Made by a program: the position numbers and the translations under genes. The notes under the pieces were generated by a model, which was not told the origin of the DNA, did not search any database, and saw only the letters and a list, made by a program, of their open reading frames with translations. This document shows positions 9,055 to 18,453 of a stretch of DNA of 23,292 nt, in pieces (positions within the stretch are counted from its first letter, which is position 1; every line of letters starts with the position of its first letter). Source of the DNA: Folioceros fuciformis (lineage: Eukaryota > Anthocerotophyta > Anthocerotopsida > Anthocerotales); contig JBNGIO010003572.1 in assembly GCA_049999805.1 (NCBI GenBank), positions 1 to 23,292 of the forward strand, in the 5' to 3' direction.

Positions 9055-11014
9055 TCAAGAAGCGAGAACTAGAAGAAAGGTTAGAGTGGACGAGCCCATC
9101 ATGAGGAGGCTAGTAATTATTGCAGAACGCCCACTAATGTGCTGTGAGAGGGCTGCGCTGGGCAGTTGAGGATAGTCATCGGGATCAGGTAGCACGCAGT
9201 TATCACCGTTGAAGTAGATCCTGCGAGGGAACGCCCAACCTTGTTTGAATGTAAAGCTCGAAGGATCCTTCCGGAAAAGAATCTCCGACTGCACATTTCC
9301 GTCAGGCCCAGCAGATATCAGCATATCGTTGAAGTACTTCAAGCCATAGAACACGGCTGTGTCGTCTGCAAGACATACAGCCATTTTCAGTGACTAGTAC
9401 TGTGAGTTAAAGCATTGGATACGACGTTGACACAGCCCTGCTGTCAGGAGAAAAAAAACGAAACGAGAAGAAAGACGGGACATCGTACTTGTATCGCCGT
9501 AAGGAGAAATGCCCTTGTAGGTAAAACTGAAGGCCTGAGTGAAGTTGTCAAAGTTGGGATGCTGGGCCACAATGTTCCACTGTGTAAAGTTTTTGAAAAG
9601 GTTCCTATTGGTGATAGTGATCTTAACTCTCCAGTGTTCCACATAGTTGGCCTTGATATGCCAGTGTATTCTGATTGGGCACATATCGTTGGTGCAGTAG
9701 AGGCCAGGACTCTTTGAGCCGCTACTACGGGCAGTGGCAACAGCATACTGATCAGTCCTGCACGCACAGAAAAAGTAGTACGACTTCAGTGGCATTGAAA
9801 GGGGATGACACAGCATGGAGGAAACAGAGGGGACCTGAGGTCGTCTTACGCTTCCACACAAGTCGGCGAAGCAGACAGGCTGGTGATGTTTGCTTGGCAA
9901 GCACAGGAGCATGTTTGACAAGGGACAATTGCGTCGTTGTAGAAGGCTGAGTAGGAGACGCAACAAGTCGGCGCCTTCTGTGCAACGAGTTGTGTGTAGA
10001 CACAGGTGACATTCCAGGTCACTGCATGCCAATACCATGAGGAAAAGGAGGTGAGACAGTGGCTTGGTGAGCAGGCGTTGCAATGCATCCGTGCACACAG
10101 TAGCGGCAGGAGAACTTACTAAGAGCTTGCGCAAACCTTCTACCGTCAGGGGACGGGAACAGTGTCTGCTTGCCAAGCACAGCGGGCCCACAGGTGTAAC
10201 CGGGACCAGGTGTAGCCAAATTGAAGTTTATGGGCAGCTGCACGGTGGTGTTGGATGTACCCGCCCGACCCACAGCAAGCTGAAAGGCAGCCACAGATTG
10301 GGCGGGGTCCTGCAAGTAGGAGGAAAGGACGCCGCCCCGGCAGCAGTTGCCAATCTGACTGTTGTAGGGCACTCCCGGTAGCAAGTCGACGATCTGCGGA
10401 TCTCGCTTGCAGGAGTGCGGCAAGACACCGGTGTGGAACTCGGAGCAATCCCCCTGCATGGTGGCCTGCGCACCCACCATGGACCAGATCACCTCATCCT
10501 GGGCCCAGCTCCACCCCAGGATCCATCCCGGCAACTGGATGTGGCGGTAGAGTTGGAAATTGTACATGGTGACCTCGGCCTGCAGCAGGAAAGGAATACA
10601 ACACCCATCATGCATGATGCAGTGCATCGAATTGCACCCTCAAGGCCACTGGCCGCGACAAGACGAAGGGAGGGAAGGAAAGACGAAAGCAGCTTACCAC
10701 ATAACCGTCGGCAGTCCAGGCCCTGACATCCCACTTGATGGTGATGCTGCCGTGAGGATCCAAGGCATCAAAAGCATCTGCAACGGCGGAGGGAGCGAGG
10801 TAGGGTGAGCAGTAGGAAGAGGAGGAGGCATTTAGGTCCTCAGATGCAGGACCTCAATGGTGGGAACGAGGAACGAGTGAGCGTTGGATGACAACTGACC
10901 AAGCCTGGAAGGGAACGTCCAGAGGAGGAGAGAGAGGAGGAGGAGGAGCAACAACGGTGAGGCTGCTGCTGGAGATTGTGGCAAGAAGGACAACGAGGAT
11001 GAAGAGGTGGCCAT
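9055..11014 (-). CDS. COBRA-like GPI-anchored cell-wall protein
   Basis: A COBRA/COBL family protein: extracellular, GPI-anchored, involved in cellulose microfibril deposition and oriented expansion or wall thickening. Minus-strand exons are 11014-10900, 10777-10698, 10579-10120, 10021-9850, 9757-9489 and 9365-9055. Phases agree, giving 468 residues, normal for the short COBRA subgroup. Residues 1-36 form a signal peptide with a Leu-only core. Then come DPHGSITIKWDV, WTADGYV, the carbohydrate-binding-type region with GWSWAQDEVIWSM, the Cys-rich PTCCVS motif (CCVS near residues 238-241), MCPIRIHWH, WRVKITITN, AQHPNFDN, a GWAFPRRIYFNGDNC block, and a C-terminal hydrophobic tail after a small-residue stretch, as expected for GPI attachment. 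Exon-exon joins reproduce family motifs, for example Met-Thr-Trp-Asn across 10120/10021 and Asn-Asp-Thr-Ala across 9489/9365. The ATG is the one directly before the signal peptide. Which COBL paralogue it is cannot be assigned. Confidence 0.95.
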
Positions 11015-11113
11015 TCCTCGTTCCTGTTGCTTCCTCACTCGCGCGCCGCTCTACTCGCGACAAGCCGCCCCGCTCGACCCTGCTCCCACCAGCTCGATAC
11101 TCCGCCACCCCGT

Positions 11114-11270
11114 TCGCTGCTCCAACCACCCGTAGTACCCGTCTGTCCTCCAATTCCACTGTAGTACCTACCACACCACTGAATACTGGTGCTTGCTTCC
11201 CAGCTCGGCTCTGCTCCAACCACCCGTGGTACCCGTCCCTGCCTTTCTCCTGGGAGCAATACCTACCACT
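11114..11270 (+). repeat. Diverged tandem duplication (offset about 94-95 bases) carrying AC elements
   Basis: TGCTCCAACCACCCGT followed by a GTACCCGTC-type block occurs at about 11118 and again at 11212. ACCTACCAC occurs at 11166 and again at 11261. The constant offset of 94-95 bases shows a duplication. ACCTACC is the AC-I motif bound by plant R2R3-MYB regulators of secondary-wall and phenylpropanoid genes. The two copies lie about 150 and 250 bases upstream of the COBRA-like ATG. Confidence 0.6.
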
Positions 11271-11348
11271 ATCACCCAATGCGCTTCTACTCCTTCGCGT
11301 CGTCCCTCCTCCTTTTCTTTGTGTGTCGAAACCCTAAATGAGAGCCTC

Positions 11349-11415
11349 GCTTCACGACAGGAGCCTTGGGCCTAGGAGGAAGAGCTTCACGACAGGAGCC
11401 TTGCGCCTAGGAGGA
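11349..11415 (+). repeat. 35-base tandem direct repeat, two copies
   Basis: A 32-base block starting GCTTCACGACAGG and ending GCCTAGGAGGA occurs at 11349-11380 and again at 11384-11415 (period 35). There is one difference visible inside the block (GGG versus GCG). Confidence 0.85.
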
Positions 11416-11926
11416 GCAGCAGGCGCAGGCGCGAGCCTCCATGCCGCTCCTCCAGCTCCAAGCGTGCGCATCGTTGTTCGCAACGGCTGATGGAAGATTG
11501 TGTGCGCCCGCGCCATAGACCCCGTGGTTCAGCACCGCGCAATGATATGCGGGGCGTGCGCCGAGATGATGCTCGGCGGACGCCCCGCACTCCCAGCCTT
11601 AGCCGGACACACCCGGTGTTTGCCCCAACACCGGTGTGTTTGCATGTCGGCGTCGCTGCTGCTCCACACAACCTGGTCACCTTCGCGTGCCATCGTTGTG
11701 GATCTGCTCCACGCCATGCTCCCCCATGCGCACATTCTGCAGCACCGACAGGAAGGAGGCCGGGACTGGAGACTTGCCAACTGCCTGGTGGACTGGTACG
11801 CCGAAGTGCGGCAGCTTGAGAGATGGACGCGCCGTGTGGGAGTCTAACTCCTTGCCCTTGACGGAAGGCACGGGGTGCCATGGACGGCCAGGAAGATGAG
11901 GCCCTGTGCCTCTGGGCACGCAGGGC
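11410..11926. repeat. Cluster of GC-rich inverted repeats (potential hairpins)
   Basis: Six foldbacks lie in about 520 bases. GGAGGAGC (11410-11417) pairs with GCTCCTCC (11446-11453). CGTTG-TTCG-CAACG is at 11472-11485. A 17-base arm (11549-11565) pairs with 11572-11588 over a 6-base loop with one mismatch. ACACCCGGTGTT-type arms are at 11609-11620 and 11627-11637. GGCAC-GGG-GTGCC is at 11867-11879. GCCCTG/TGCC arms pair across 11901-11926. The third is far longer than expected by chance. Whether the cluster is RNA, part of a mobile element, or protein-binding DNA is unknown. Confidence 0.65.
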
Positions 11927-12354
11927 ATAGCGTGGGTGGTGAAATTGTGTCTCTTTTCGCGGCTTCTGGTCACTCCTTGCCCATTCTCTACATTATCTGT
12001 GTCCGCATCTGTCGTTCTAAGGTGAAAGTTCACTCACTTTTGCTGTCAAAGAATTTTAAACAAATATGTATCGACCAACCACGATGTTTGGACAGTGTGC
12101 CGGACAATGAAGGCTCCTGGGGCTGCGGTCTAAAAATAAGAACCCACGAGCGGGGGCTTTCCACTTGGTCCCATCTCCATTGCCGGTTGCCCTTTACATA
12201 CAGGTGAACTCCCTTTCGTCCGAAGCCACCAAATTGATAGCATTAACCTACAGCTGAGGGCCAGTGAACTTTTGGCTAACAGATCAAAGCAAGGCAAAGA
12301 AATCACTGAGGGTACTGGAAAGTGAGGTCGTGGGGCAAGAGGCGCTCTCCTGTC

Positions 12355-12924
12355 ATGGAGACATTCGCGCTCGTGGCTGAGGCCATGGACGAGGTTTTGG
12401 CCGTGTTCAAAGAATCGCGGTGGGGAGATCCTGCCAAGGAGTTGGTGCGGGAGGTGTTGCAGGCCTCGTCAGGCCATGTTGTTGTCTGCGGGGTGGGCCG
12501 CGAGGGCCTCATGATCAAGGCCTTCGCCATGAGGCTGTTTCACCTAGGACTCAGCGCGCACTGCGCAGGAGACATGAGCACCCCGGCCATTGGCCACGGG
12601 GACCTGCTGGTGGCCAGCGCTGGCCCCGGAAGCTTCTCCACTGTGGACGCCTTAATATCCACAGCACGGGCGGCCGGGGCGCGGGTGCTTCTGCTCACAG
12701 CTCAGCCGGAAGGGAGCGCGGCCCGAGCAGCGGATGCGCTGGCAGTGCTTCCAGCACAGACCATGGCGGACGACTCCGCTGAGCAGCCCCGACATGTTCT
12801 GCCCATGGGGAGCGCCTATGAAGGGGCCCTCTTCTTTCTGTTTGAAGTAGTCGTGCTACGGTTGAGGGACTCGCTCCGCCAAACCCCTGAGAGCATGCGC
12901 GCAAGGCACACAAACCTCGAGTAG
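12355..12924 (+). CDS. Intronless SIS-domain protein, 3-hexulose-6-phosphate isomerase (PHI/HxlB)-like
   Basis: A 189-residue single-domain sugar isomerase (SIS) protein, close to the usual PHI length (about 180-190). It has VVVCGVGREGLMIKAFAMRLFHLG (split here as VVVCGVGREGL near residue 42 and KAFAMRLFHLG near 55), the phosphosugar-binding glycine loop and helix. TPAIGHGDLL (about 77-86) and ASAGPGSFST (about 88-97) follow; the latter replaces the Ser-Gly-Ser-Gly-Glu loop of bacterial PHI. The C-terminal LPMGSAYEGALF block (about 149-160) contains the Glu that family members use in catalysis. PHI converts 3-hexulose-6-phosphate to fructose-6-phosphate in the ribulose monophosphate pathway, but no hexulose-phosphate synthase gene is nearby and the role of plant homologues is unsettled. 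The ATG at 12355 has a good context (G at -3 and +4); the frame upstream has no ATG. It is the only single-exon gene in the window. No transit peptide is apparent. Confidence 0.82.
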   Translation: METFALVAEAMDEVLAVFKESRWGDPAKELVREVLQASSGHVVVCGVGREGLMIKAFAMRLFHLGLSAHCAGDMSTPAIGHGDLLVASAGPGSFSTVDALISTARAAGARVLLLTAQPEGSAARAADALAVLPAQTMADDSAEQPRHVLPMGSAYEGALFFLFEVVVLRLRDSLRQTPESMRARHTNLE

Positions 12925-13108
12925 ATGCATCGAAGTCAGTTGATTTAGCGGGGACCAACTTCAATAAGGCAGCAAAGTACGCTACCAACCAACCTGGGTG
13001 TTGTAGCGCACTGAAAGTGATCATGCTCAGGCAGAGCTTTCTCTGCCTCGATACTGCAACAGAGCGTCACCTCTGAAGCGTGACTAGTAGATACCTGGAT
13101 GATGCCTT
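12925..13108. other. Short convergent spacer, SIS gene and CAP-G2
   Basis: Only 184 bases separate the two stop codons of genes transcribed toward each other, so their 3' untranslated regions probably adjoin or overlap. No distinct terminator-like structure is seen. Confidence 0.6.
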
Positions 13109-16100
13109 CTAGACTAATCCCTCCTTGTAAGAGGCCAGGATTAGTCTTAACAGCTCGTCCGTTGTTTGCGAATGTTCTCGTGGCTCTTGGGACGTTCGAG
13201 CCACATTGACCTGCGCCTCCAATTCTTCTAACTGCCCTAATGTTGTCTCACTCAGTGTCACGTCCAGCCCTCGTTGACTAGGGGGCTTGCAGCCTAGGAG
13301 CCTGTGACAAATTACATCCAGGAGACCAACTACAAGGGAGTATTCCTTGCTAGAGTACAATGATACTGTACATCCTACTAACATACCTACGAACTCTTGC
13401 GCAACAGCACAGCTTCCCTTCCGCACGAGTTTCACAAGGGTGTCCATAAACACACCACTAACCTTCGGGGTTGAACTGTCTCTGTTTCCATCCATATCAG
13501 ACTTGCCTACACGTCCTTCGGGCTGATCCACCTCATTGTCACCCGCTGCAACACCAGAAGCAACAACCTCCGAGGGATCCACTAGGGAGAAGGCTGCCTT
13601 CGCAGCGTAAGTCACCCAAGACCTGAAAGTTCTTTTGTCATCAAACGCAAAAGCCTCAAATTGTTCCTCTCTTGATACTGCTGAGACCATATCATCAGGC
13701 AGGGTTGTCACACTAATGATCACATAAGGAAGCCAGTGCCGCAGAGCCGTCACAAAGGGGGATGATCCCCCAAGCATTGAGTCACTTGCTGCCAATAAGT
13801 CTAGAAGGCTGTGCGCAAGTTCCGAAACGGTAACCCACATCTCTGGGCAATGTCTCAAAATCAAGTAAACTATTTTCGCGGCATGTGTCACACTCACCTT
13901 CGCATATATTATGAAATCTTTCTGCTCCGTGGAAAGGGATGCACCTGCCGTAGAGGTGCTGCAAAGCAACTCCATACAACTTTTTGACCAGAGAACGGCG
14001 TTCTTGGCAAAAGATACACACGTCAGTTTCGAAGACGGCGATGTAAACAGCCTCAGACTTAGCACCTCGGATATTGACTGCATTGTGGTTGCTAGTACGC
14101 TAGCCCTTCCAGTCAATGTGTGAAAAGGGATCTCTTCACCTGTTCAGACAGGATAAACCACCTCGTTACAAAGAGTACGGACAGATTATGCTCGTGACAG
14201 CAGGCCGGACAGGTAAGTGATAGGAATCTGAACTGTTGCCTGGCAGAGGTTGGAGAGGCTCTCTAGTTCGATGTTTACGACTGCTCTTGCGTGCATACTT
14301 TGCCTTAGGTTGCAAAGGAGGTGGGGAGCTTTGACCTGGCTTTGATGCCTCTGGAATCGTGGCCTTATGTACAGCGGTTGACCACCCGATTAGCTCTTCT
14401 AGCAACGCATCGACAGACTTCTGCACACATAAGACATCAGCAACAGATAAGCCATCGATCGATGCATGGCAGACAATCATTCACGACTGTTGGTGAAAAG
14501 AACTCACAACAGAAGGTGCCCTGGGCGGTTGGCTGCTGAAGGTCTGCCGTACTTTTTTCCCCTTCTTGGGAGTCTTATTTCCTGGAACTTCACACTCAGC
14601 TGCCCCATCGTCTCGAATTGCTAGATGAATGGATAGCTTTGAATATGCTAGTAGAGCTGGTAATGCCTGCATCCTACCGTGCATTTGGGAACCATCATGA
14701 GTCCTCAAGACCACGAACCTAGCTACTTCCCTCAAGCAGCGAAGAAGTCCTGGCAGGGCATCACATGAAAGCAGAGCTTCCCGTGTTCCATCCTCTGCAA
14801 GCAAGCTTTCAATCTGACGGGCAGCCCCAGCTGCGACTAGGAGGGACTCCTCGATAGACTCATCCAATTCTCCTGCTGCTGGATTCTGGTTTTCCTGTTC
14901 AGACGCGGTGTTCACGGCCATAGCCTTTAACCAAGCTGATTTCCTTCGCTTGCGCCCCCTACGTGATCCAGTTCCATCTTGGCAGTCCTTCTGGAGTCGG
15001 TGTTCGTTCCACGGCATGACATCAGTAACATGCCTGAAGAGCATAATTAGAGCTTCCAAAAGATCATCGAATCCTCCCCAAGCAAGAATCAATGCATGTA
15101 CTGCCTTCATCTCCTGGACGACAGCTGGAGAAGCACCCGCCCTGCAACTAAGCACTAGATTCCCACAATGAGCAACAAGCTTTGGGACCTCTGTAGGAGG
15201 CAGAAGAGATGCGATTTTTAGAACGCAGGATCTCTCCTGCGACGTACACGCCCTGTTCAGTAAAGACGTTAGGATATTCACATCTATGACCTCACCCAAG
15301 GTCCTCTGCCCCTCCTTCTCTGCAGCCAGGACACAGCAAATCTCGAGGAGAGAGGAAACAATTCCTTCGATTGCTTCTCCTGCGCCCTTGAGAATGTCAT
15401 TACTGCTCAGTGACCTCACAAGCTCCAGCAGGAGTTCAGCTGAGACACCTTCAACGAGAGCCCATTTGCAGAAATTGGCACCAGCCTCGGGGGCACGTTT
15501 AATTAACGTGATGCATCTTCTGCAGGCTTCATCCGGAGAGAGCTTCGATGGAAGGTACGAAGGGATGAGAAGCCTGGTTAAGCGTCGTCCTACCAAAGAA
15601 TTATCTGTTGCAAGACACGAAAGCAAGAAGTCCAGTTTCACGACCTGAAACAAACAACAATACCCCGCTTGAGCGAATACCTCGTGAGTCATCTATTGCA
15701 CCGTCAGACAACAGGGAGAGCAAGCTTACCTTATAAAAGTGCAGGGCAGGAATTCCCTTAATCACCAGAAGCAAGTCTGCAGCAGCAATCCTCACACTCA
15801 ACGCACTGTCATTCAGCAAGGGCCCCACCCTTGGGAGCAAAGCTTGCAGAAGACTGTGGCTCTGAGGATTCTCCAAAAGGTAAGTAAGGCCTGCAATAAC
15901 TGCTAGCCTTACTGCGATACTGGTTTGGTCGTTAGACATATCGTCAACAACTGCAGTAAGCAGCTTGACCGTCGTTGCAGAGGGAAGTACCTCCCAAAAG
16001 AACCGCAAGATCCGGCAAACTCCCTCGACGGCTATACAACGAACATCTGGACAGGGGTCAAGCAGTAGCTTCTCCAGCAAGGAGATTTGTTTCTCCAGTA

Positions 16101-17274
16101 AAGCTTCCTTCTCTTCCTTTGACGCCTGTGGATTCTGAAGCGGAAAGACCTCTACGAGAAGCAGCAGTGCGTTACGCCGAACGTCTGAATTGGCCACCTG
16201 AAGCAGTCACTGTCAAGCTTAGAAAATTCAGGCGATCAATCCAAAGTATGTCAGAAGAAGGATTGGGACGCAGCAGCATCCGGCGCAAATTCAACTTTCT
16301 ACCTGGAGGGATCGAAACAAGAGTGGCTCGTTCAGTCGGAAAAGCATGCTTTCAACCCCGTCTTGAGTTTTCTGTGATATGAATCCGTCCAACACTCTGC
16401 GGACAGAAGAGGCCAAACTTTTGTTGGAGGAATAGATGGCTCCCTCTATCAGCCCTTGAATGCAGTTCTCTTCTATTTCCTGCAAACAAGGCTGCTCGGA
16501 GTCCTTCCAGGCACGATACAATATGTCTCCATAGGCCGCTAGGCCAGATTTGGTGCTAAACGGAATCTGTGACCGAACCAGGGCCACCAATTCCTTCACA
16601 AACTGAGCATTCAATCCGAACAAGGAAGAGATAAACCGGCAGCCCTCAGGTGAGCGTAAGTAGGTTGGTGTCAGGAGGCAGCGAATGAGCAGGTGCTTGA
16701 AGTCCTCCACACTCTCATGGGCAAAATCAAAAAGGGCGAGAGCGCCACGCAACGCATAAACTCGACGGACATCAACTTTCCGTAGCGATTCCAAGGACCT
16801 GGACACGAGAAACGGAAGAGACTGGGCAACCAGACACTCCTTGTTCTCAAAACCATTCCGCCACCACGTCTCGCAAACACCTGCTATAACTTCCTGCAAA
16901 TCCTGATCCTCCTCCAGCTTCACAAGCTTGTCATGCAGCCGCAAGACCGTCGGATAGAGCAGAGCCGTCTCAAATCCGTTGCTGGTTGCAGACACTCCTG
17001 CCTGAACCACCAGTGCACAACCTCGCAGGGCCGCAAGAGTACCAACCCGATCCTCCGAGGCCTCCGACGAAGCCTCAAAACATTCCAGCAGACCGGAAAC
17101 TCGTCGAAGCAGGACATCGCAGAGTTCATCAGCCACATTCCTGCTGCACTTGACCAGGAGCTTGCCTAAAGCTGCCTTGCAATTCCGGCCAGCCCTGTGC
17201 TCTACAACCTCCAAGAGCCTGTCCGGAGACTCCTCGAGAGCCTCCGCCAAGGCCTGCTCCACGGCCCCCCTCAT
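13109..17274 (-). CDS. CAP-G2: Condensin-II complex subunit G2 (CAP-G2, NCAPG2-type HEAT-repeat protein)
   Basis: A non-SMC subunit of condensin II, which compacts and organises chromosomes in the nucleus. Minus-strand exons 17274-16303, 16197-15730 and 15644-14508 are well supported (GT-AG, phase 0). A fourth begins at 14420 and a last one runs 14139-13109. The donor ending exon 4 is uncertain: 14234 gives the right phase and a 94-base intron, and the only other in-phase site (14183) would leave a 43-base intron. The model is about 1264 residues, near plant CAP-G2 length. Family-specific stretches include GVCETWWRNGF, LPFLVSRSLE, RALxALFDFAHES-type and RVLDGFISQKT, then FRSLQVANSDVRRNAL across the first junction, PCPDVRCIAVEGVCR and LLENPQSHSLLQ. 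Repeated amphipathic helix pairs indicate HEAT repeats. A basic KKGKK patch lies near residue 840. The ATG at 17274 is the first in a long open frame; the context is poor and an upstream start cannot be excluded. Confidence 0.9.
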
Positions 17275-18453
17275 GGGACCCCGGCGCCCGTAGCAGTGTC
17301 AAAACCCCACCCATCCGCTGCAAACCCCGCCACCATGTCTCTGCAGCTGCGATTGCAACCGGAAAAACGCAATTCTTGATCCAGGAACTGGCACGCCGCG
17401 CCCTGCACCACCACGCAACAACCAGAACCCGCCGCTTCCTCTCATCGGTCGAGCCACCAGCGCATTGCGCCACGAGCCGCAGCAAGAAGGAGACAGAAAG
17501 CGGAGGAGAAGGCCGCGAAGACGGGGAAAAGCTCAGCTTTCAAAATGCTCTAGCGGCAACGGTACTGGCACAGCCCACGACGGGCCGACGGTTTGAAGGG
17601 ACGTCGGTGGGAAGTGGCACGGTCACGGTAACCTCGTCCAGAATCTACATCGTATTAGTGTGTACCAACCATACGGAGATCGACATCACTAAAACAGCTT
17701 GATGTGTGATGTGCATGTACAGATACATACATACATACATACATAAATACATACATACATACATAAATACATACATACATACATACATACATACATACTT
17801 TTTACCGTACTAGAAAGAAGCCTAGAAGGGCAAGGCCCGGAAAGTGCCGACACCGAAGCAGAACAGAGAACAAAAAGTGAGGAGCACCAACGGTGGTGCC
17901 GACAACCAACGTGCGGCTTTCCCTGGACAGCAGGTCACCATGGCCTCGTTACCGGACGCTCCCGGTCACCATTTACACGCGTCCAGAGAAAGCACATAGA
18001 GGCGATGGCATACCCTGCCGCTGTCGTTGCTCGCTCCCTCGCTCGCTCCTTCGCCAGCTTGCCTTGCATAGCTGAGGGCCTACGTAGGTGGGCGCCCTAA
18101 CCCCTGCCAATCGGCATCCACACGGGATTCAGGTGCCCAAGTGCTTGCCGTAATTGGGCCTGTCGAATTGGCTGAGATCCGGTGGCAGCTCAGCACCTGG
18201 GGGATCATGCTATTGGGGCAAGGATCGGGGTACGCCTGGACGCAGGGTGGGCAGACTGCAGGGGTTGGGCTGAGCGTGGGGCTCACAGTTTGAGGAGTTG
18301 TGAGGGCGAACGCCGTTCACGTCCGAGCTGGTTGCTGCGTGGACAGTGAACACAATGTCTCAGCCGCTGTAGGGAGCTGAGTAAGGTTTGGTTGCCGCAT
18401 CTTGGGTCCTCGAGGAGGACCGGGGATTTGGATTCGGCTAGGTTGAGGTAACC
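17275..18453. other. Bidirectional promoter region between CAP-G2 and SEC31
   Basis: The two start codons are 1179 bases apart and point away from each other, so this interval carries both 5' leaders and promoters. It contains an ATAC microsatellite, listed separately. Open frames on both strands (for example 17376-17702 plus) are short, lack family matches and are not called. I see no clear TATA box in a useful position for either gene. Confidence 0.6.
17723..17798 (+). repeat. ATAC tetranucleotide microsatellite with two interruptions
   Basis: About 76 bases of ATAC (CATA) units in tandem. Two identical interruptions (CATAAATAC) occur at 17743 and 17763, exactly 20 bases apart, so a five-unit block appears to have been duplicated. 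Confidence 0.97.

Larger units (their letters stand above)
11015..12354. other. Repeat- and hairpin-rich spacer between divergent COBRA-like and SIS genes
   Basis: About 1.34 kb separates two divergently transcribed genes, so it should contain both promoters. Open frames on both strands here are short, proline/arginine/alanine-rich by-products of high GC and match no family I recognise. The segment to about 11930 is GC-rich and holds a duplicated block with AC elements, a telo-box (AAACCCTAA at 11329-11337), a 35-base tandem repeat and several inverted repeats, each listed separately. From about 11940 to 12354 the sequence is plainer and I see nothing further in it. Confidence 0.6.

Noticed and set aside
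10888-11337. Plus-strand frame of 149 codons overlapping the COBRA-like first exon
   Set aside because: Its first half is antisense to the signal-peptide exon and the rest is low-complexity Ser/Pro/Arg from repeat-rich upstream DNA.
11387-11881. Open frames on both strands in the hairpin-rich spacer (11387-11881 minus, 11490-11847 plus)
   Set aside because: Overlapping frames on both strands are typical of high GC content; compositions are Arg/Ala/Pro-rich with no motif. Kept only as unexplained non-coding structure.
12420-12782. Second plus-strand frame inside the SIS gene
   Set aside because: A shifted frame of the conserved SIS coding sequence; no independent support.
13861-13895. GTGAGTG after an AAG codon in the last CAP-G2 exon, looking like a splice donor
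   Set aside because: The nearest plausible acceptor would remove 55 bases and break the frame, and the translated sequence through it looks like ordinary helical CAP-G2 protein.
15975-16382. Plus-strand frame of 135 codons across CAP-G2 exons 1-2
   Set aside because: Antisense to well-supported CAP-G2 exons and spanning their intron; no recognisable product.
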